Positions 7,873 through 17,816 are shown, counted from the stretch's first letter. The stretch: DNA of 64,000 bases from Meridianimaribacter flavus (GCF_004366715.1 NZ_SOQZ01000001.1:682001-746000), one strand, 5' to 3'. Numbers and translations: made by a program. Notes: generated by a model not told the origin, from the sequence alone.

Positions 7873-10422
7873 TTAGAAAGGATAGTTAATTCCTATGTTG
7901 TATACTGCGTTTCCAAAGTTGTAATCGTTAAACCAACGATTGCCTAAACTGTATGAAGGATCGTAAGTTTTAAAGCCAATATCTCCTCTAAGGATAAAGA
8001 ATTTGAAATCATATCTTAATCCAAAACCAGAACCAATAGCTATGTCTTTTAAAGAGCTAAACCCACTAAATATAGCATCTTCGTCTTCAACATTATCAAA
8101 TACATTCCAAATATTACCAGCATCAACAAATAAAGCACCATTTAAATTTCCTAAAATATTGAAACGTTGCTCCATACTTAGGTTTATTTTAAAGTTGGCT
8201 TCATTAAACTCATTGGTGGTTTTTGAACTTCCAGGTCCTAAGTTGTAGGCTGTCCAAGCTCTATTGTCATTAGGTCCACCAGCAAAGAAACTCTTTGAAA
8301 AAGGTATACTGTTTGAGTTTCCGTAAGGAACAGCAATACCAAAGTAACTTCTTACAGCAAATATGTTTTTTTTGCCTAAATCCCAATGTTTTACATAGTC
8401 GAACTCACCTTTGATGTATTGAGAAAAGGCAACTCCAAAAATCTCATATTGGTCATTTTCATTTTTATCTGCTCCAGCAAGTTTAGAAAGATTTGACAGT
8501 AGGTTTCCCGCAAATTCTAACTTGAATCTTAAAATTGAAAAATCATTGTCAAAAATGTTTTCTCTTCGGTCTTTAGTATAGTTAAAGCTTGAAGAAAAAA
8601 TAAGGTTGTCCTCAGTTAAACGTTGCTCTCGTTGTGAAATGTTACTTACATCAATATAGTTGTCATCATCAGGAGTTAATGCTGTGTTGTTGTTTAATAC
8701 GTCTGAAATAAAACCATCAGTTCCTTCAGGATAGGTTAAATTTCCATCTTCATCTAAATAAGAAACATTTGAGTTGTAAGTTTGAGCAATTGTATTTAAT
8801 CTATTGTATGAGTTTTGATATACACCAAAGTAGTTGGCAGTGTTTAGGTTTTTTACAAATTGAATATTAAAAAGGTCTAGGTTATTGGTAACTTTGGTTG
8901 AAGGATACCAATTGTAGTTAAATATTCCATTTAATGTTTGTTTGTCTAAACCTATATTACGCTGACTGGTTGCTCCAAAACTGATACGTGTACTTGGAGT
9001 CATGTATTTAGGGATTATTTTTTCGGTATTTGTTGGGAAAAATAATCTTGGTATGGTTAGTCTTAAATTTGCTCCAACCTCATTTATGTCAAAAAACTGG
9101 TCTTTTGAATTTCCTGCATCTTTTGAAGCTCCTATCGAACCAAGAGCAGAAATTTCTAGCGTTTCGGCGCCTCTAAATACATTTTTAATATTAAGTCCTG
9201 TACTGAAAGAAAACCCAATGGTTTGAATATTACTTTGTGTAACATCAAACCTAAACCCAAGTTTGTATTTTTTTTCAGGCGACAACATTATGTTTACCGT
9301 TAATGTTGTGTCATTAGCGTTTTCAATGTAGTCAATGGTTGGATACCTAAATGTGTTAAGGTTACTTAAGTACCTATAGGTTCTTGTTCTGTCAATATCT
9401 TTAAAAACATCGCCTTTTGTTATAAAAATAGCGTCAGTTAGTGTTTTGGGTCTGTATTTTAACTTGTCAAAACTGTAAAGGTTAAACCCGTTGTAGTCTG
9501 TAGAATCTTTTAAAGTTAAATCTTTGTTTTCAAATTTGTAGTCAGTAAATACATTAACTTCTTTTATCTTGTAAACTTTAAAAGGAACTCTGCTGGTAGA
9601 GTCTTCATTTCTTATAGATCTGTTTTTTATAACTAAATCGGTGTTTACTTTTTTATTTGTACCAATTGTATCAATGTCATAAGAAATGTAGTCTTGTCCA
9701 AAATGATAAAAGCCTGAGTTTCTTAAAGCGGTTGTCAATCGTTCTCGTTCACCACTAAAGTTGTCTTCAATGTAACGTTCGCCTTTTTTGATTAAAGATC
9801 CTTTTTTTAGTTTTTGTTGATAAAGAGAATCTATAATTGGAGTGCTAATTTTAGCATTTAAAGAGTCGATAATGTAAGGGTCTCCAGTTTCTACATTATA
9901 CGTTACTTTAGCGCGTTGGTCTTCGCCTTTTGCAATTTCATAAGATGTTTTTACATCAAACCAACCATTTCTAAAGTAGTAGTTTTTTAGGTTTGTAGCA
10001 GTTTTTTGAGTTTTAACTTCATCAACTATCACAGGAGCTTCACCAGTTTCTTTAAGCCATCGGTTTAAGTTTTTGCGCGACTCGATGTCTTTTTCAAGTT
10101 GCTTTCTGGATAGTAATTTAGTTTTCCAAGCTACTTTTCTTGGGTTGTTGTATATTTTTTCCTGTAAAATAGAATCAATATTAGGTCTTGCTAAGTTGTA
10201 AATATGAAGTCTTAAAGGAGTTCCCAGTAAAGGCAGTTTCCCGTTAGGTTTTTGGTAGTAAAGGTTGCTAATGTCTTCGGTATTGTTTTTTTTGCCATTA
10301 ACAATTGTAGAGTTTTCTGTTAAAAGATAATCACTTTTTTTAACCCGTTTCATAACATTACATGACGTTACCAAGCAGGATAAACCTATATAAATAAATA
10401 TATTTTTAAGTGTTTTATTCAA
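7873..10422 (-). CDS. tamL: TamL, BamA/TamA-family outer-membrane assembly lipoprotein
   Basis: 849 residues. Signal peptide with lipobox (LVTSC, Cys21), several POTRA-like segments (about 100-340) and a C-terminal 16-strand-type barrel of the Omp85 family that ends in a membrane-insertion signature (GINYPF). In Bacteroidota this lipidated TamA relative is named TamL and is thought to work with TamB in placing proteins or lipids in the outer membrane. It is divergent from a TrmH-type methyltransferase, an arrangement I recall from other flavobacteria. tamB is not downstream here (the next gene is fbaA). Confidence 0.88.
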   Translation of the reverse strand: MNKTLKNIFIYIGLSCLVTSCNVMKRVKKSDYLLTENSTIVNGKKNNTEDISNLYYQKPNGKLPLLGTPLRLHIYNLARPNIDSILQEKIYNNPRKVAWKTKLLSRKQLEKDIESRKNLNRWLKETGEAPVIVDEVKTQKTATNLKNYYFRNGWFDVKTSYEIAKGEDQRAKVTYNVETGDPYIIDSLNAKISTPIIDSLYQQKLKKGSLIKKGERYIEDNFSGERERLTTALRNSGFYHFGQDYISYDIDTIGTNKKVNTDLVIKNRSIRNEDSTSRVPFKVYKIKEVNVFTDYKFENKDLTLKDSTDYNGFNLYSFDKLKYRPKTLTDAIFITKGDVFKDIDRTRTYRYLSNLNTFRYPTIDYIENANDTTLTVNIMLSPEKKYKLGFRFDVTQSNIQTIGFSFSTGLNIKNVFRGAETLEISALGSIGASKDAGNSKDQFFDINEVGANLRLTIPRLFFPTNTEKIIPKYMTPSTRISFGATSQRNIGLDKQTLNGIFNYNWYPSTKVTNNLDLFNIQFVKNLNTANYFGVYQNSYNRLNTIAQTYNSNVSYLDEDGNLTYPEGTDGFISDVLNNNTALTPDDDNYIDVSNISQREQRLTEDNLIFSSSFNYTKDRRENIFDNDFSILRFKLEFAGNLLSNLSKLAGADKNENDQYEIFGVAFSQYIKGEFDYVKHWDLGKKNIFAVRSYFGIAVPYGNSNSIPFSKSFFAGGPNDNRAWTAYNLGPGSSKTTNEFNEANFKINLSMEQRFNILGNLNGALFVDAGNIWNVFDNVEDEDAIFSGFSSLKDIAIGSGFGLRYDFKFFILRGDIGFKTYDPSYSLGNRWFNDYNFGNAVYNIGINYPF

Positions 10423-10451
10423 TCAGAAACAATTAAGATTTATTACTTAAC

Positions 10452-10459
10452 CAAATTTA
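10452..10459 (-). promoter_or_regulatory. tamL promoter box
   Basis: TAAATTTG on the minus strand, 30 bases upstream of the tamL start. Confidence 0.45.
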
Positions 10460-10553
10460 CAGTTTTTAATGTTGTGATAGCATAACAAAAATTAGTCCAA
10501 AAAAGTATTACTTTGTAATGCTTTAACAATAAAACAAAAGTAAATACATTTTA

Positions 10554-11273
10554 ATGTTAACAAAGAGCCAAATAAAATTAATTACGAGTTTAGGTCAAAA
10601 AAAGTTTAGAATACAGCATCAACTTTTTATTGTAGAAGGTGTAAAAGGCATAAAAGAGTTTCTTAATTCTAGTTTAGAACTTCATACCTTATTTACTACC
10701 GAAGCTGTTTTTGATACACCAACGCAACAAACAGTTTTAGTAACTGATGCTGAATTGAAAAAACTAAGTGCCTTAAAAACACCTAATACTGCATTGGCTG
10801 TTTTTAAAATTCCTAAATCTAACCCTGTAAATGAAAATGCTTTAATAGTGGCTTTAGATGATGTTAGAGATCCTGGTAATTTAGGAACTATCATTAGGCT
10901 TTGCGATTGGTTTGGAATTAAAGATCTTTTGTGTAGTAAAGCTACAGTAGATTGTTTTAATACTAAAGTAGTACAGGCAACTATGGGTTCGTTAACGCGT
11001 GTTAATGTGAGTTATCTTGATTTGGAAACGTTTTTAGCAAATTCTAAAATGCCAAAATTTGGAACCTTTATGGACGGAAAGAATGTTTATGAAATGGAGT
11101 TGCCAAAACAAGGCATTATTGTAATGGGAAATGAGGCTAACGGAATTTCAAAAGCTATTGAACAACTTATCGATCAAAAAATAAGCATTCCAAGGTTTGG
11201 AAATCTACAAGCAACCGAAAGCTTAAATGTAGCTACAGCAACTTCAATTTTTTTAAGCGAATTTAAAAGGTAA
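10554..11273 (+). CDS. TrmH/SpoU-family RNA 2'-O-methyltransferase
   Basis: 239 residues. An N-terminal substrate-binding domain (FIVEGVKGIKEFL) is followed by the SPOUT knot fold with its three motifs: DDVRDPGNLGTIIRLCDWFG, IIVMGNEANGIS and ATESLNVATATSIFLSEF. Such enzymes methylate ribose 2'-OH in rRNA or tRNA using S-adenosylmethionine; the exact site cannot be assigned. Divergent from tamL and convergent with porT with only one base between the stops and no terminator visible. Confidence 0.9.
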   Translation: MLTKSQIKLITSLGQKKFRIQHQLFIVEGVKGIKEFLNSSLELHTLFTTEAVFDTPTQQTVLVTDAELKKLSALKTPNTALAVFKIPKSNPVNENALIVALDDVRDPGNLGTIIRLCDWFGIKDLLCSKATVDCFNTKVVQATMGSLTRVNVSYLDLETFLANSKMPKFGTFMDGKNVYEMELPKQGIIVMGNEANGISKAIEQLIDQKISIPRFGNLQATESLNVATATSIFLSEFKR

Positions 11274-11274
11274 T

Positions 11275-11988
11275 TTATTGAAATGTAAAGTTAATAAACA
11301 CACCTCTTGTTTTCATGGTGTGTACATTACTTGTCCAAGGACTATTTGGGTCAGTGTCTCTTACAATTTCATCATTAAAAGCAAAAACACCACGAATTGA
11401 AGGTGTGAATTTAAACCAGAATAAGTAAAAATCAATCCCAAAACCAAGCTCATAAAAAGCCATATTTTTTTTGGTTCTAAACTGTCCTACACTATTATCG
11501 TCAGGATTTTCTTCGTTACTAGATAGGTTTATTGCAGTGGATACTCCAGCCAATACAAAAGGCTTAAAATTATTAATACGTTTTGTGGATACTTTAAGGA
11601 GTAAAGGAAAATGAACGTAGGTAGATTTAACTTCTCTTAATAAATCAGAAGAATTGTACTCTAACCCTTGAAAAGCACTTGGGCTATATTGCAAATTACG
11701 TTGCGTAATAAATAAACCTGGTTCAAACCTAAGGTTTAAGTGTTCATTTAATCTTAAGTCAGAAATTAAGCCAACATTAAACCCAGTAGTAGATTCTACA
11801 AGAATATCATCCATATCCTGCTCATAGTTGAACTGAAAATCATAACTGTTCAACCCAAGAAAAAATCCCCAACTTAACCGTTGCTTATCAAAGTTCTCGT
11901 TGTTTTTTATTTTTTCTTTTGAAAAAAGCTGCGCAGAAGCCGTTTGGCTTACTATTAATAGTACTAAAATTAAAAGCGTTTTTTTCAT
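11275..11988 (-). CDS. porT: PorT/SprT-type outer-membrane protein of the type IX secretion system
   Basis: 237 residues with signal peptide MKKTLLILVLLIVSQTASAQ and an outer-membrane beta-barrel pattern (alternating strands such as LRFEPGLFITQRNLQYSP and a C-terminal GVFINFTF ending in Phe-Gln). PorT (SprT in gliding species) is required for T9SS secretion. The call rests on length, barrel type and position directly after ubiE, a pairing known from flavobacteria; a generic PorT-like barrel remains possible. It starts one base after the ubiE stop, so the two are co-transcribed. Confidence 0.8.
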   Translation of the reverse strand: MKKTLLILVLLIVSQTASAQLFSKEKIKNNENFDKQRLSWGFFLGLNSYDFQFNYEQDMDDILVESTTGFNVGLISDLRLNEHLNLRFEPGLFITQRNLQYSPSAFQGLEYNSSDLLREVKSTYVHFPLLLKVSTKRINNFKPFVLAGVSTAINLSSNEENPDDNSVGQFRTKKNMAFYELGFGIDFYLFWFKFTPSIRGVFAFNDEIVRDTDPNSPWTSNVHTMKTRGVFINFTFQ

Positions 11989-11989
11989 A

Positions 11990-12721
11990 TTAAGATTTAG
12001 ATGCTATATAAATTGAAGCAACACCAAGTGTTTGAGGTTTATTACTGACATCTATAAACCCATTTTTGCGTAAAATATTGTTTAAAGCTTCACCATGTGG
12101 AAAAATAGAAGCCGATTCGCTCAAATATGAATAAGCTGAACGGTCTTTTGAAAATATTTTTCCAATAGTAGGTAAAATATATTTAGTGTAAAATTTATAG
12201 CCTTGTTTAAAAGGCGTTTTAGTAGGAACTGATGTTTCAAGAATTACAAATGTTCCGTTAGGTTTTAAAACTCGTAAAATCTCAGAAAGTCCTTTATCGA
12301 GGTTTTCAAAGTTTCTCACACCAAAGGCAACTGTAATGGCATCAAAAGTATTATCGTCAAATGGTAAGTTTTCAGAGTCACCAATAATCATTTTAATAGT
12401 GTCATCAAGTTGCTTGTTAGCTATTTTTTGCTTTCCAACTTCAAGCATACCTTCGCTAATGTCTAATCCTATAATTTCTTTAGCATTAGTTTTGGTTAGG
12501 CTAATAGCCAAATCTCCAGTACCTGTTGCAATATCAAGAATAGTGTTAGGTTTAGATTTTGATACAATATCAACTACTTTATTTCGCCATTTTATATCAA
12601 TACCAAAAGAAATAATTCTATTAAGTCCATCATAATCTTTAGAGATAGTATCAAACATTTTAGTAACCTGTTGCTTTTTGTTCAGGTCACTATCTTTATA
12701 TGGCTTAATTTTTACAGTCAT
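11990..12721 (-). CDS. ubiE: Demethylmenaquinone methyltransferase
   Basis: 243 residues. It methylates demethylmenaquinone to menaquinone, the respiratory quinone of this phylum and the substrate of the NQR complex encoded further on. SAM-binding motif [16 protein letters not shown], motif [16 protein letters not shown] and the UbiE signature [13 protein letters not shown] are present. The ATG at 12721 ([10 protein letters not shown]) is chosen because the upstream TTG at 12736 overlaps the promoter box. It is the first gene of the ubiE-porT pair. Confidence 0.95.
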   Translation of the reverse strand: MTVKIKPYKDSDLNKKQQVTKMFDTISKDYDGLNRIISFGIDIKWRNKVVDIVSKSKPNTILDIATGTGDLAISLTKTNAKEIIGLDISEGMLEVGKQKIANKQLDDTIKMIIGDSENLPFDDNTFDAITVAFGVRNFENLDKGLSEILRVLKPNGTFVILETSVPTKTPFKQGYKFYTKYILPTIGKIFSKDRSAYSYLSESASIFPHGEALNNILRKNGFIDVSNKPQTLGVASIYIASKS

Positions 12722-12733
12722 TATTTTTTTTGG

Positions 12734-12741
12734 CAAATATA
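12734..12741 (-). promoter_or_regulatory. ubiE promoter box
   Basis: TATATTTG on the minus strand, 12 bases upstream of the ATG at 12721, implying a very short leader and ruling out the TTG at 12736 as start. Confidence 0.5.
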
Positions 12742-12845
12742 TGACAATACATTAGTATTAAATAATATGATTATTTGAGATTTTAATTATGCCTCAAATA
12801 TCCGTACCTTTAAAGGGTAACACAATTATAAACTACAAACAAACA

Positions 12846-12873
12846 TTGCTAATGCAAATTTATACTATATTTG
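12846..12873 (+). promoter_or_regulatory. trkA promoter
   Basis: TTG at 12846-12848, 17-base spacer, TATATTTG at 12866-12873, 25 bases upstream of the trkA ATG; good match to the flavobacterial consensus. Confidence 0.6.
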
Positions 12874-12898
12874 CTTGTTTTTTTGAATATTCAAACCA

Positions 12899-14248
12899 AT
12901 GAAAATAATTATTGCTGGAGCAGGTGAGGTAGGGTTTCATTTGGCAAAATTATTATCCTATGAGTCGCAAGAAATTACACTTATAGATTCTGATAAGGAG
13001 AGTTTAACCTACGCCAATAATCACTTAGACATAAGAGTAATAAAAGGAGATGCCACTTCAATTGCTGTTTTAAAAGATGCTAGAATCAATACTGCAGAGC
13101 TTTTTATAGCTGTAACATCTTCTGAAACTACAAATATTACTGCGAGCGTACTCGCTAAACAATTAGGTGCAAAACGTACTATTGCAAGAATTTCTAATGC
13201 TGAATTTATAGACCAAAAAGAAGAAGTTGGGTTCTCTAAATTTGGTATTGACGAGTTGATTTCTCCAGAGTCGTTAGCGGCTTCTGAAATTGAGCTTTTG
13301 CTTAATCAGTATGCATTTAATGACAGTTATGAGTTTGAAGATGGAGCGCTAACAATGCTAAGTTTAAGGCTTTCAAGAACTGCTGCTTTTGTTGATAAAA
13401 CAGTAAAAGAAGCTGCCGAAGCGTTTTCAGAATTACACTTTGTACCAATAGCAATTCAGCGCTTTGGAACACAATACACAATTATTCCAAGAGGAGATAC
13501 TCAATTTAAAGAAGGTGATAAAGTAGTATTTATTACTTCAAAAGGAGGAGATCAAGAACTTTTTGAACTTTCGGGTAAGGTGAAAACCGAAGTAAAAAAT
13601 GTAATGATACTTGGTGGTGGAAAAATTGGATTTCAAACTACAAAAAGTTTATGTGTAGGTAAGTTTAAAGTAAAACTTATTGAAAAGGATAAGAAAAATG
13701 CTTTTGATTTAGCTGATGAGCTTCCTAATGCATTAATTATAAATGGAGATGGTAGAAATGTTGAGCTTCTTGAAGAAGAAAACATTGATAGTATGGATGC
13801 ATTTATTTCTGTAACAGGAAATTCTGAAACCAACATCATGTCGTGTTTGGTTGCAAAATCAAGAGGCGTGAAAAAAACTATAGCTTTGGTTGAGAACATG
13901 GATTATTTTCAGCTTTCGCAATCTATAGGTATTGATACACTTATCAATAAAAAGCTTCTTGCTGCAAACAATATTTTTAGATACATACGTAAAGGCGAGG
14001 TTGTTGCTATGACTAAGCTCAACAACATGAATGCTGAAATGTTGGAGTTTGTTGTAAACTCTAATTCTAAAATTTGCAATAAGTTAATTAAGGATTTAGA
14101 TTTTCCTAGAGCTGCAATTATTGGTGGAGTTATTAGAAATGGTGAAGGACTGATACCTCTTGGTAGTTTTAAAATTTCAGAAGGAGATAGAGTTGTAGTG
14201 TGCTTTTTGCCAAGAGTAATTGCTGAGGTTGAAAAATTCTTTTATTAA
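12899..14248 (+). CDS. trkA: Trk potassium uptake regulatory subunit TrkA
   Basis: 449 residues in two RCK repeats. Each has a Rossmann NAD-binding start (IIAGAGEVGFHLAKLL at residue 3; MILGGGKIGFQTTKSL at about 234) and an RCK_C domain (GDTQFKEGDKVVFIT; SEGDRVVVCF). TrkA is the peripheral gating ring of the K+ channel-transporter TrkH. trkH follows after 20 bases, so both act as one unit. Full length for the family. Confidence 0.96.
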   Translation: MKIIIAGAGEVGFHLAKLLSYESQEITLIDSDKESLTYANNHLDIRVIKGDATSIAVLKDARINTAELFIAVTSSETTNITASVLAKQLGAKRTIARISNAEFIDQKEEVGFSKFGIDELISPESLAASEIELLLNQYAFNDSYEFEDGALTMLSLRLSRTAAFVDKTVKEAAEAFSELHFVPIAIQRFGTQYTIIPRGDTQFKEGDKVVFITSKGGDQELFELSGKVKTEVKNVMILGGGKIGFQTTKSLCVGKFKVKLIEKDKKNAFDLADELPNALIINGDGRNVELLEEENIDSMDAFISVTGNSETNIMSCLVAKSRGVKKTIALVENMDYFQLSQSIGIDTLINKKLLAANNIFRYIRKGEVVAMTKLNNMNAEMLEFVVNSNSKICNKLIKDLDFPRAAIIGGVIRNGEGLIPLGSFKISEGDRVVVCFLPRVIAEVEKFFY

Positions 14249-14268
14249 GCCAAAACAAAAAACTACTG

Positions 14269-15762
14269 ATGAAACTTAACTATAAAATCATTTTTCACTT
14301 TTTTGGATTATTACTGTTATGTAATGGTGGTTTTATGCTGTTGGCTGCATTGGTAAGTTTAATTTGTAAAGATGGCGTTACAGTAAAGCTATTGTTATCT
14401 GGTGCTTTAGTGCTTTTAGTAGGTGTTTTTTTAATGGTTGGCACCAAGAATCACCGAAAGGAAATGAACAAACGAGAGGGTTACATTGTTGTAGCTTTTG
14501 GTTGGATAGTAATGGCACTTTCAGGGTCGTTACCTTATTTGTTAACCAGTACCATCCCACAGTTTACAAGTGCTTTTTTTGAAACCATGTCTGGTTATAC
14601 CACTACAGGAGCCACAATTTTAAATGATATTGAAGTTGTGCCTAAAGGTGTGTTGTTCTGGAGAAGTACAACGCACTGGATTGGAGGTATGGGAATTATA
14701 GTTTTGGCAATTGCTATTTTACCTTTATTAGGAATAGGAGGTATGCAAATGTTTGCTGCTGAAGCTCCAGGACCAAGTGCAGATAAGCTACACCCAAGAA
14801 TTACTGATACAGCTAAGCGTTTATGGTTAATTTATTTTGGATATACAGCTGCTGAAACTATTTTACTTAAAGTAGCTGGAATGTCGTTTTTTGATGCGTT
14901 AAATCATTCTATGTGTACGTTGTCAACAGGTGGATTTTCTACTAAAAATGCTAGTGTTGCTTACTGGAATGGACAACCTATTATTCAATACATTATTATT
15001 GTGTTTATGTTTTTGGCAGGGACAAACTTTGTGTTGAGCTACTTTGCATTTAAGGGTAAAGTACAAAAGGCAATTCAAGATGAAGAGTTTAAATTGTACT
15101 TTAAATTCATTGCTATTTTTACAATCATCGCAGCAGTAATCATCTATTTTAATGCTGATGCATCATTGTCTTCTATCGAGCATCCAATGGTTTGGGGAAA
15201 AGCTGAAAGCAGTTTTAGGCATGCGTTGTTTCAGGTGTTGAGTGTTGTGACTACTACAGGTTTTATTACAGCCGATTATACACTTTGGTCGCCATTTTTG
15301 GTAGTCTTCTTTTTTGGGTTAATGTTTTTAGGTGGTTCAGCAGGTAGTACATCTGGTGGTGTTAAAGTGGTTAGACATCTTATCTTGATTAAAAATGGTT
15401 TTTTAGAGTTTAAACGCGCTTTGCATCCTAATGCGATTCTTCCTGTTAGATATAATAAAAGATCAATACAAGGTGAGATTGTATTCAACATACTTGGTTT
15501 TTTCATTTTGTATATGTTGTCTTTTATTGTTGGTGCTTTGGTCTTTTCAATGTTTCAAATAGATTTTGAATCTTCCATTGGTTTGGCAGCTTCTAGTTTA
15601 GGTAATGTTGGACCAGCTTTAGGAAATTTTGGTCCAGTAAATAATTATGCAGCTTTACCACTTTTAGCACAATGGTGGGCATCCTTTTTAATGCTTATTG
15701 GACGTTTAGAACTGTTTACGGTTTTAATATTACTAACACCTTTTTTCTGGAGAAACAGATAA
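14269..15762 (+). CDS. trkH: Trk potassium uptake channel subunit TrkH
   Basis: 497 residues with about ten membrane segments. Four pore-loop selectivity segments are seen: TMSGYTTTGATIL, CTLSTGGFSTKN, SVVTTTGFITAD and SSLGNVGPALGNFG. It imports K+ in the inner membrane, gated by TrkA. Directly downstream of trkA. No truncation. Confidence 0.96.
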   Translation: MKLNYKIIFHFFGLLLLCNGGFMLLAALVSLICKDGVTVKLLLSGALVLLVGVFLMVGTKNHRKEMNKREGYIVVAFGWIVMALSGSLPYLLTSTIPQFTSAFFETMSGYTTTGATILNDIEVVPKGVLFWRSTTHWIGGMGIIVLAIAILPLLGIGGMQMFAAEAPGPSADKLHPRITDTAKRLWLIYFGYTAAETILLKVAGMSFFDALNHSMCTLSTGGFSTKNASVAYWNGQPIIQYIIIVFMFLAGTNFVLSYFAFKGKVQKAIQDEEFKLYFKFIAIFTIIAAVIIYFNADASLSSIEHPMVWGKAESSFRHALFQVLSVVTTTGFITADYTLWSPFLVVFFFGLMFLGGSAGSTSGGVKVVRHLILIKNGFLEFKRALHPNAILPVRYNKRSIQGEIVFNILGFFILYMLSFIVGALVFSMFQIDFESSIGLAASSLGNVGPALGNFGPVNNYAALPLLAQWWASFLMLIGRLELFTVLILLTPFFWRNR

Positions 15763-15913
15763 ATTTCATAAAAAAATAAAATTCTCAAAACATAAGATTT
15801 TACAAGGCTTTTAATGAGTTTTATGTATTGAATTTTAAGGTTTTAAGGTTTTGTAGTGTAACAAAATATTTTGTCATGCGTCATATATGTGTAACCAATT
15901 AAACCAAAAAATT

Positions 15914-16156
15914 ATGGAATTAGTTTTAACAGTACAAGATTTAGAACCTCATCCCAAACAGGGTTTTGAGAAACAAGAAGGATTACTTAATTCTAACTAC
16001 AAACAAATAGTAAAGAGAAATTTAAAAGCGCTAAACTCTAATACTATTTTCGGAAACAAACATCGTATCAAAACACGACAGTTTATAAAAACTTCTAGCG
16101 TAGCGACACTATTAAAACTTTCTGTTTTTGTTGTTCTTCTAACAGCGATTCTGTAG
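15914..16156 (+). CDS. Small protein with C-terminal membrane anchor, unknown
   Basis: 80 residues from ATG 15914 (MELVLTVQDLE). A polar, basic body (IVKRNLKALNSNTIFGNKHRIKTRQF) ends in one hydrophobic helix, VATLLKLSVFVVLLTAIL, so it may be tail-anchored in the inner membrane. I do not recognise a family. It lies 150 bases after trkH and before another small membrane protein; a link to K+ transport is only positional. The in-frame ATG at 15887 would add nine residues. Confidence 0.5.
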   Translation: MELVLTVQDLEPHPKQGFEKQEGLLNSNYKQIVKRNLKALNSNTIFGNKHRIKTRQFIKTSSVATLLKLSVFVVLLTAIL

Positions 16157-16226
16157 GCTTAAGCAGAATATGAACTTTACAGCTTTTGTAAGCTAAACAC
16201 AAAACTGACTTTTTACCCTTTATATA

Positions 16227-16249
16227 TTCAATAGTATAAAACTATTGAA
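16227..16249. repeat. Inverted repeat upstream of small membrane protein gene
   Basis: Perfect arms TTCAATAGT / ACTATTGAA with loop ATAAA, 46 bases before the ATG at 16295. No U-tract follows, so an operator or mRNA hairpin fits better than a terminator. Confidence 0.5.
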
Positions 16250-16294
16250 GAGGGATTGTACACTTTAGTATTAACATTTTAAAACCTAGAAATT

Positions 16295-16558
16295 ATGGGC
16301 TTTGGAGGATCTGCGCAATCAATGATTACTATTCTCAAGAATAATGAGAAAATGCGCAACAAGCGTGACAAGTTTAAGAAAACCTTAGGAGGTTATGATA
16401 ATAAACGCAAAACCGAATATGATTTTCCTGAAGCTACACCTGAGGTTTTAAAAGAGATAAAAGAACGGTTAATAAAAGAACGTAAACAGCGTTTTATTAA
16501 GATAGCAATACTTTTTACTATACTGTTGAGTTTGTTTATATACTTTATAGTAAGATGA
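16295..16558 (+). CDS. Small membrane protein, unknown
   Basis: 87 residues. The N-terminus MGFGGSAQSMITILKNN looks conserved-type, followed by a charged helical region (KEIKERLIKERKQRFIK, probable coiled coil) and a C-terminal transmembrane helix (IAILFTILLSLFIYFIVR). Proteins of this form occur in Flavobacteriaceae but have no assigned function as far as I know. A strong terminator follows at once. Confidence 0.7.
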   Translation: MGFGGSAQSMITILKNNEKMRNKRDKFKKTLGGYDNKRKTEYDFPEATPEVLKEIKERLIKERKQRFIKIAILFTILLSLFIYFIVR

Positions 16559-16560
16559 AA

Positions 16561-16589
16561 AAAAATCCGCTTAACAAGCGGATTTTTTA
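16561..16589. terminator. Bidirectional terminator
   Basis: 12-base perfect stem AAAAATCCGCTT / AAGCGGATTTTT, loop AAC, three bases after the stop of the small membrane protein gene and 27 bases after the minus-strand aminotransferase stop. Confidence 0.88.
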
Positions 16590-16615
16590 TTAATTGTATA
16601 TTTTGTCAGCTATTA

Positions 16616-17803
16616 TTAGCTTAATGCAGTTTTAATGCGTTTTATAGCTTCTTTTATTTGTTCTTGTGATGCAGCATAAGATATTCTAATACAATCAGAA
16701 TTCCCAAAGGCTTCTCCAGTAACGGTTGCAACATGAGCTTCTTCTAATAGGAATAAAGAAAAATCTGTTGCATTGTTAATTGTCTTTCCTTTTAAAGTCT
16801 TCCCGAAGTAGTAAGACACATTAGGAAATACGTAAAAAGCGCCTTCTGGTACATTGGTTTTAAAGCCTTCAATGTCATTTAATAAATCTAGCATTAGGCC
16901 TCTTCTGGTTTTAAATTCATCAACCATATACTGTACTCTTTCAGGAGACTCTGTAAGCGCAGTAATTACAGCACGTTGAGCTATACAGTTAGCGCCTGAT
17001 GTAATTTGACCTTGCATTTTGTTACAAGCTTTAGCAATCCATTCAGGAGCTCCAATATATCCTATTCTCCAACCTGTCATTGCAAATGCCTTAGCAACAC
17101 CATTTACGGTAATTGTTCTATCGTACATGCTTGGTATGGCAGCAAAACTAAAGTTTTTTGCGCCATAGCTTATATGCTCATAAATTTCATCAGAAAGGAT
17201 GAAAATATTTGGGTACTTTTCAAGAACTTCAGCTAAAGCTCTATATTCTTCTTCAGAATAAATGCTACCACTTGGGTTATTAGGAGAGTTGAAAAACACC
17301 ATTTTGGTTTTTGGTGTAATTGCGTCTTCTAACTGTTGAGGAGTGATTTTAAAATCGTTTTCAATAGTAGAAGGAATCTCTTTATAAGTTGCTTCACAAA
17401 GTGTGGCAATTGCAGAGTAGCTTACCCAATAAGGAGCTGGTAAAAGTATCTCGTCACCAGGATTTAAAAGTACTTGAGCTACATTAGCAATTGATTGTTT
17501 TGCACCAGTAGAAACTACCACTTGGTTAGGTGAGTAGTTTAAGTTATTATCTCTTTTGAATTTTAAGCAAATAGCCTCTTTTAACTCTACATAACCGTCT
17601 ACAGGAGTGTAGGAATTGTAGTTGTCGTTTATGGCTTGTATTGCTGCTTCTTTGATGAAATCTGGAGTGTTAAAATCTGGTTCTCCAAGACTTAGTCCAA
17701 TAACATCAATACCTTTAGTTTTTAGTTCTCTTGCTTTTGCAGCCATTGCCAACGTTGCAGAAGTTGGTAGGCTGTTAATTCTGTCGGATAGTTGGTTGTT
17801 CAT
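16616..17803 (-). CDS. Aspartate-type aminotransferase (PLP, class I)
   Basis: 395 residues, fold type I aminotransferase of the AspC/AspB Ib group. PLP lysine at Lys238 in NGVAKAFAMTGWRIGY; NSPNNPSGSIYSEEEY and the substrate-carboxylate Arg in DCIRISYAAS are present. It most likely transfers amino groups between aspartate and 2-oxoglutarate; related substrates cannot be excluded. A desaturase gene lies 13 bases upstream on the same strand, so they may share a transcript. Confidence 0.92.
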   Translation of the reverse strand: MNNQLSDRINSLPTSATLAMAAKARELKTKGIDVIGLSLGEPDFNTPDFIKEAAIQAINDNYNSYTPVDGYVELKEAICLKFKRDNNLNYSPNQVVVSTGAKQSIANVAQVLLNPGDEILLPAPYWVSYSAIATLCEATYKEIPSTIENDFKITPQQLEDAITPKTKMVFFNSPNNPSGSIYSEEEYRALAEVLEKYPNIFILSDEIYEHISYGAKNFSFAAIPSMYDRTITVNGVAKAFAMTGWRIGYIGAPEWIAKACNKMQGQITSGANCIAQRAVITALTESPERVQYMVDEFKTRRGLMLDLLNDIEGFKTNVPEGAFYVFPNVSYYFGKTLKGKTINNATDFSLFLLEEAHVATVTGEAFGNSDCIRISYAASQEQIKEAIKRIKTALS

Positions 17804-17816
17804 TTACGTTTTTTAA

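Noticed and set aside
8003-9226. Plus-strand frames inside tamL
   Set aside because: Antisense shadows of the tamL barrel region; no start context or recognisable domain.
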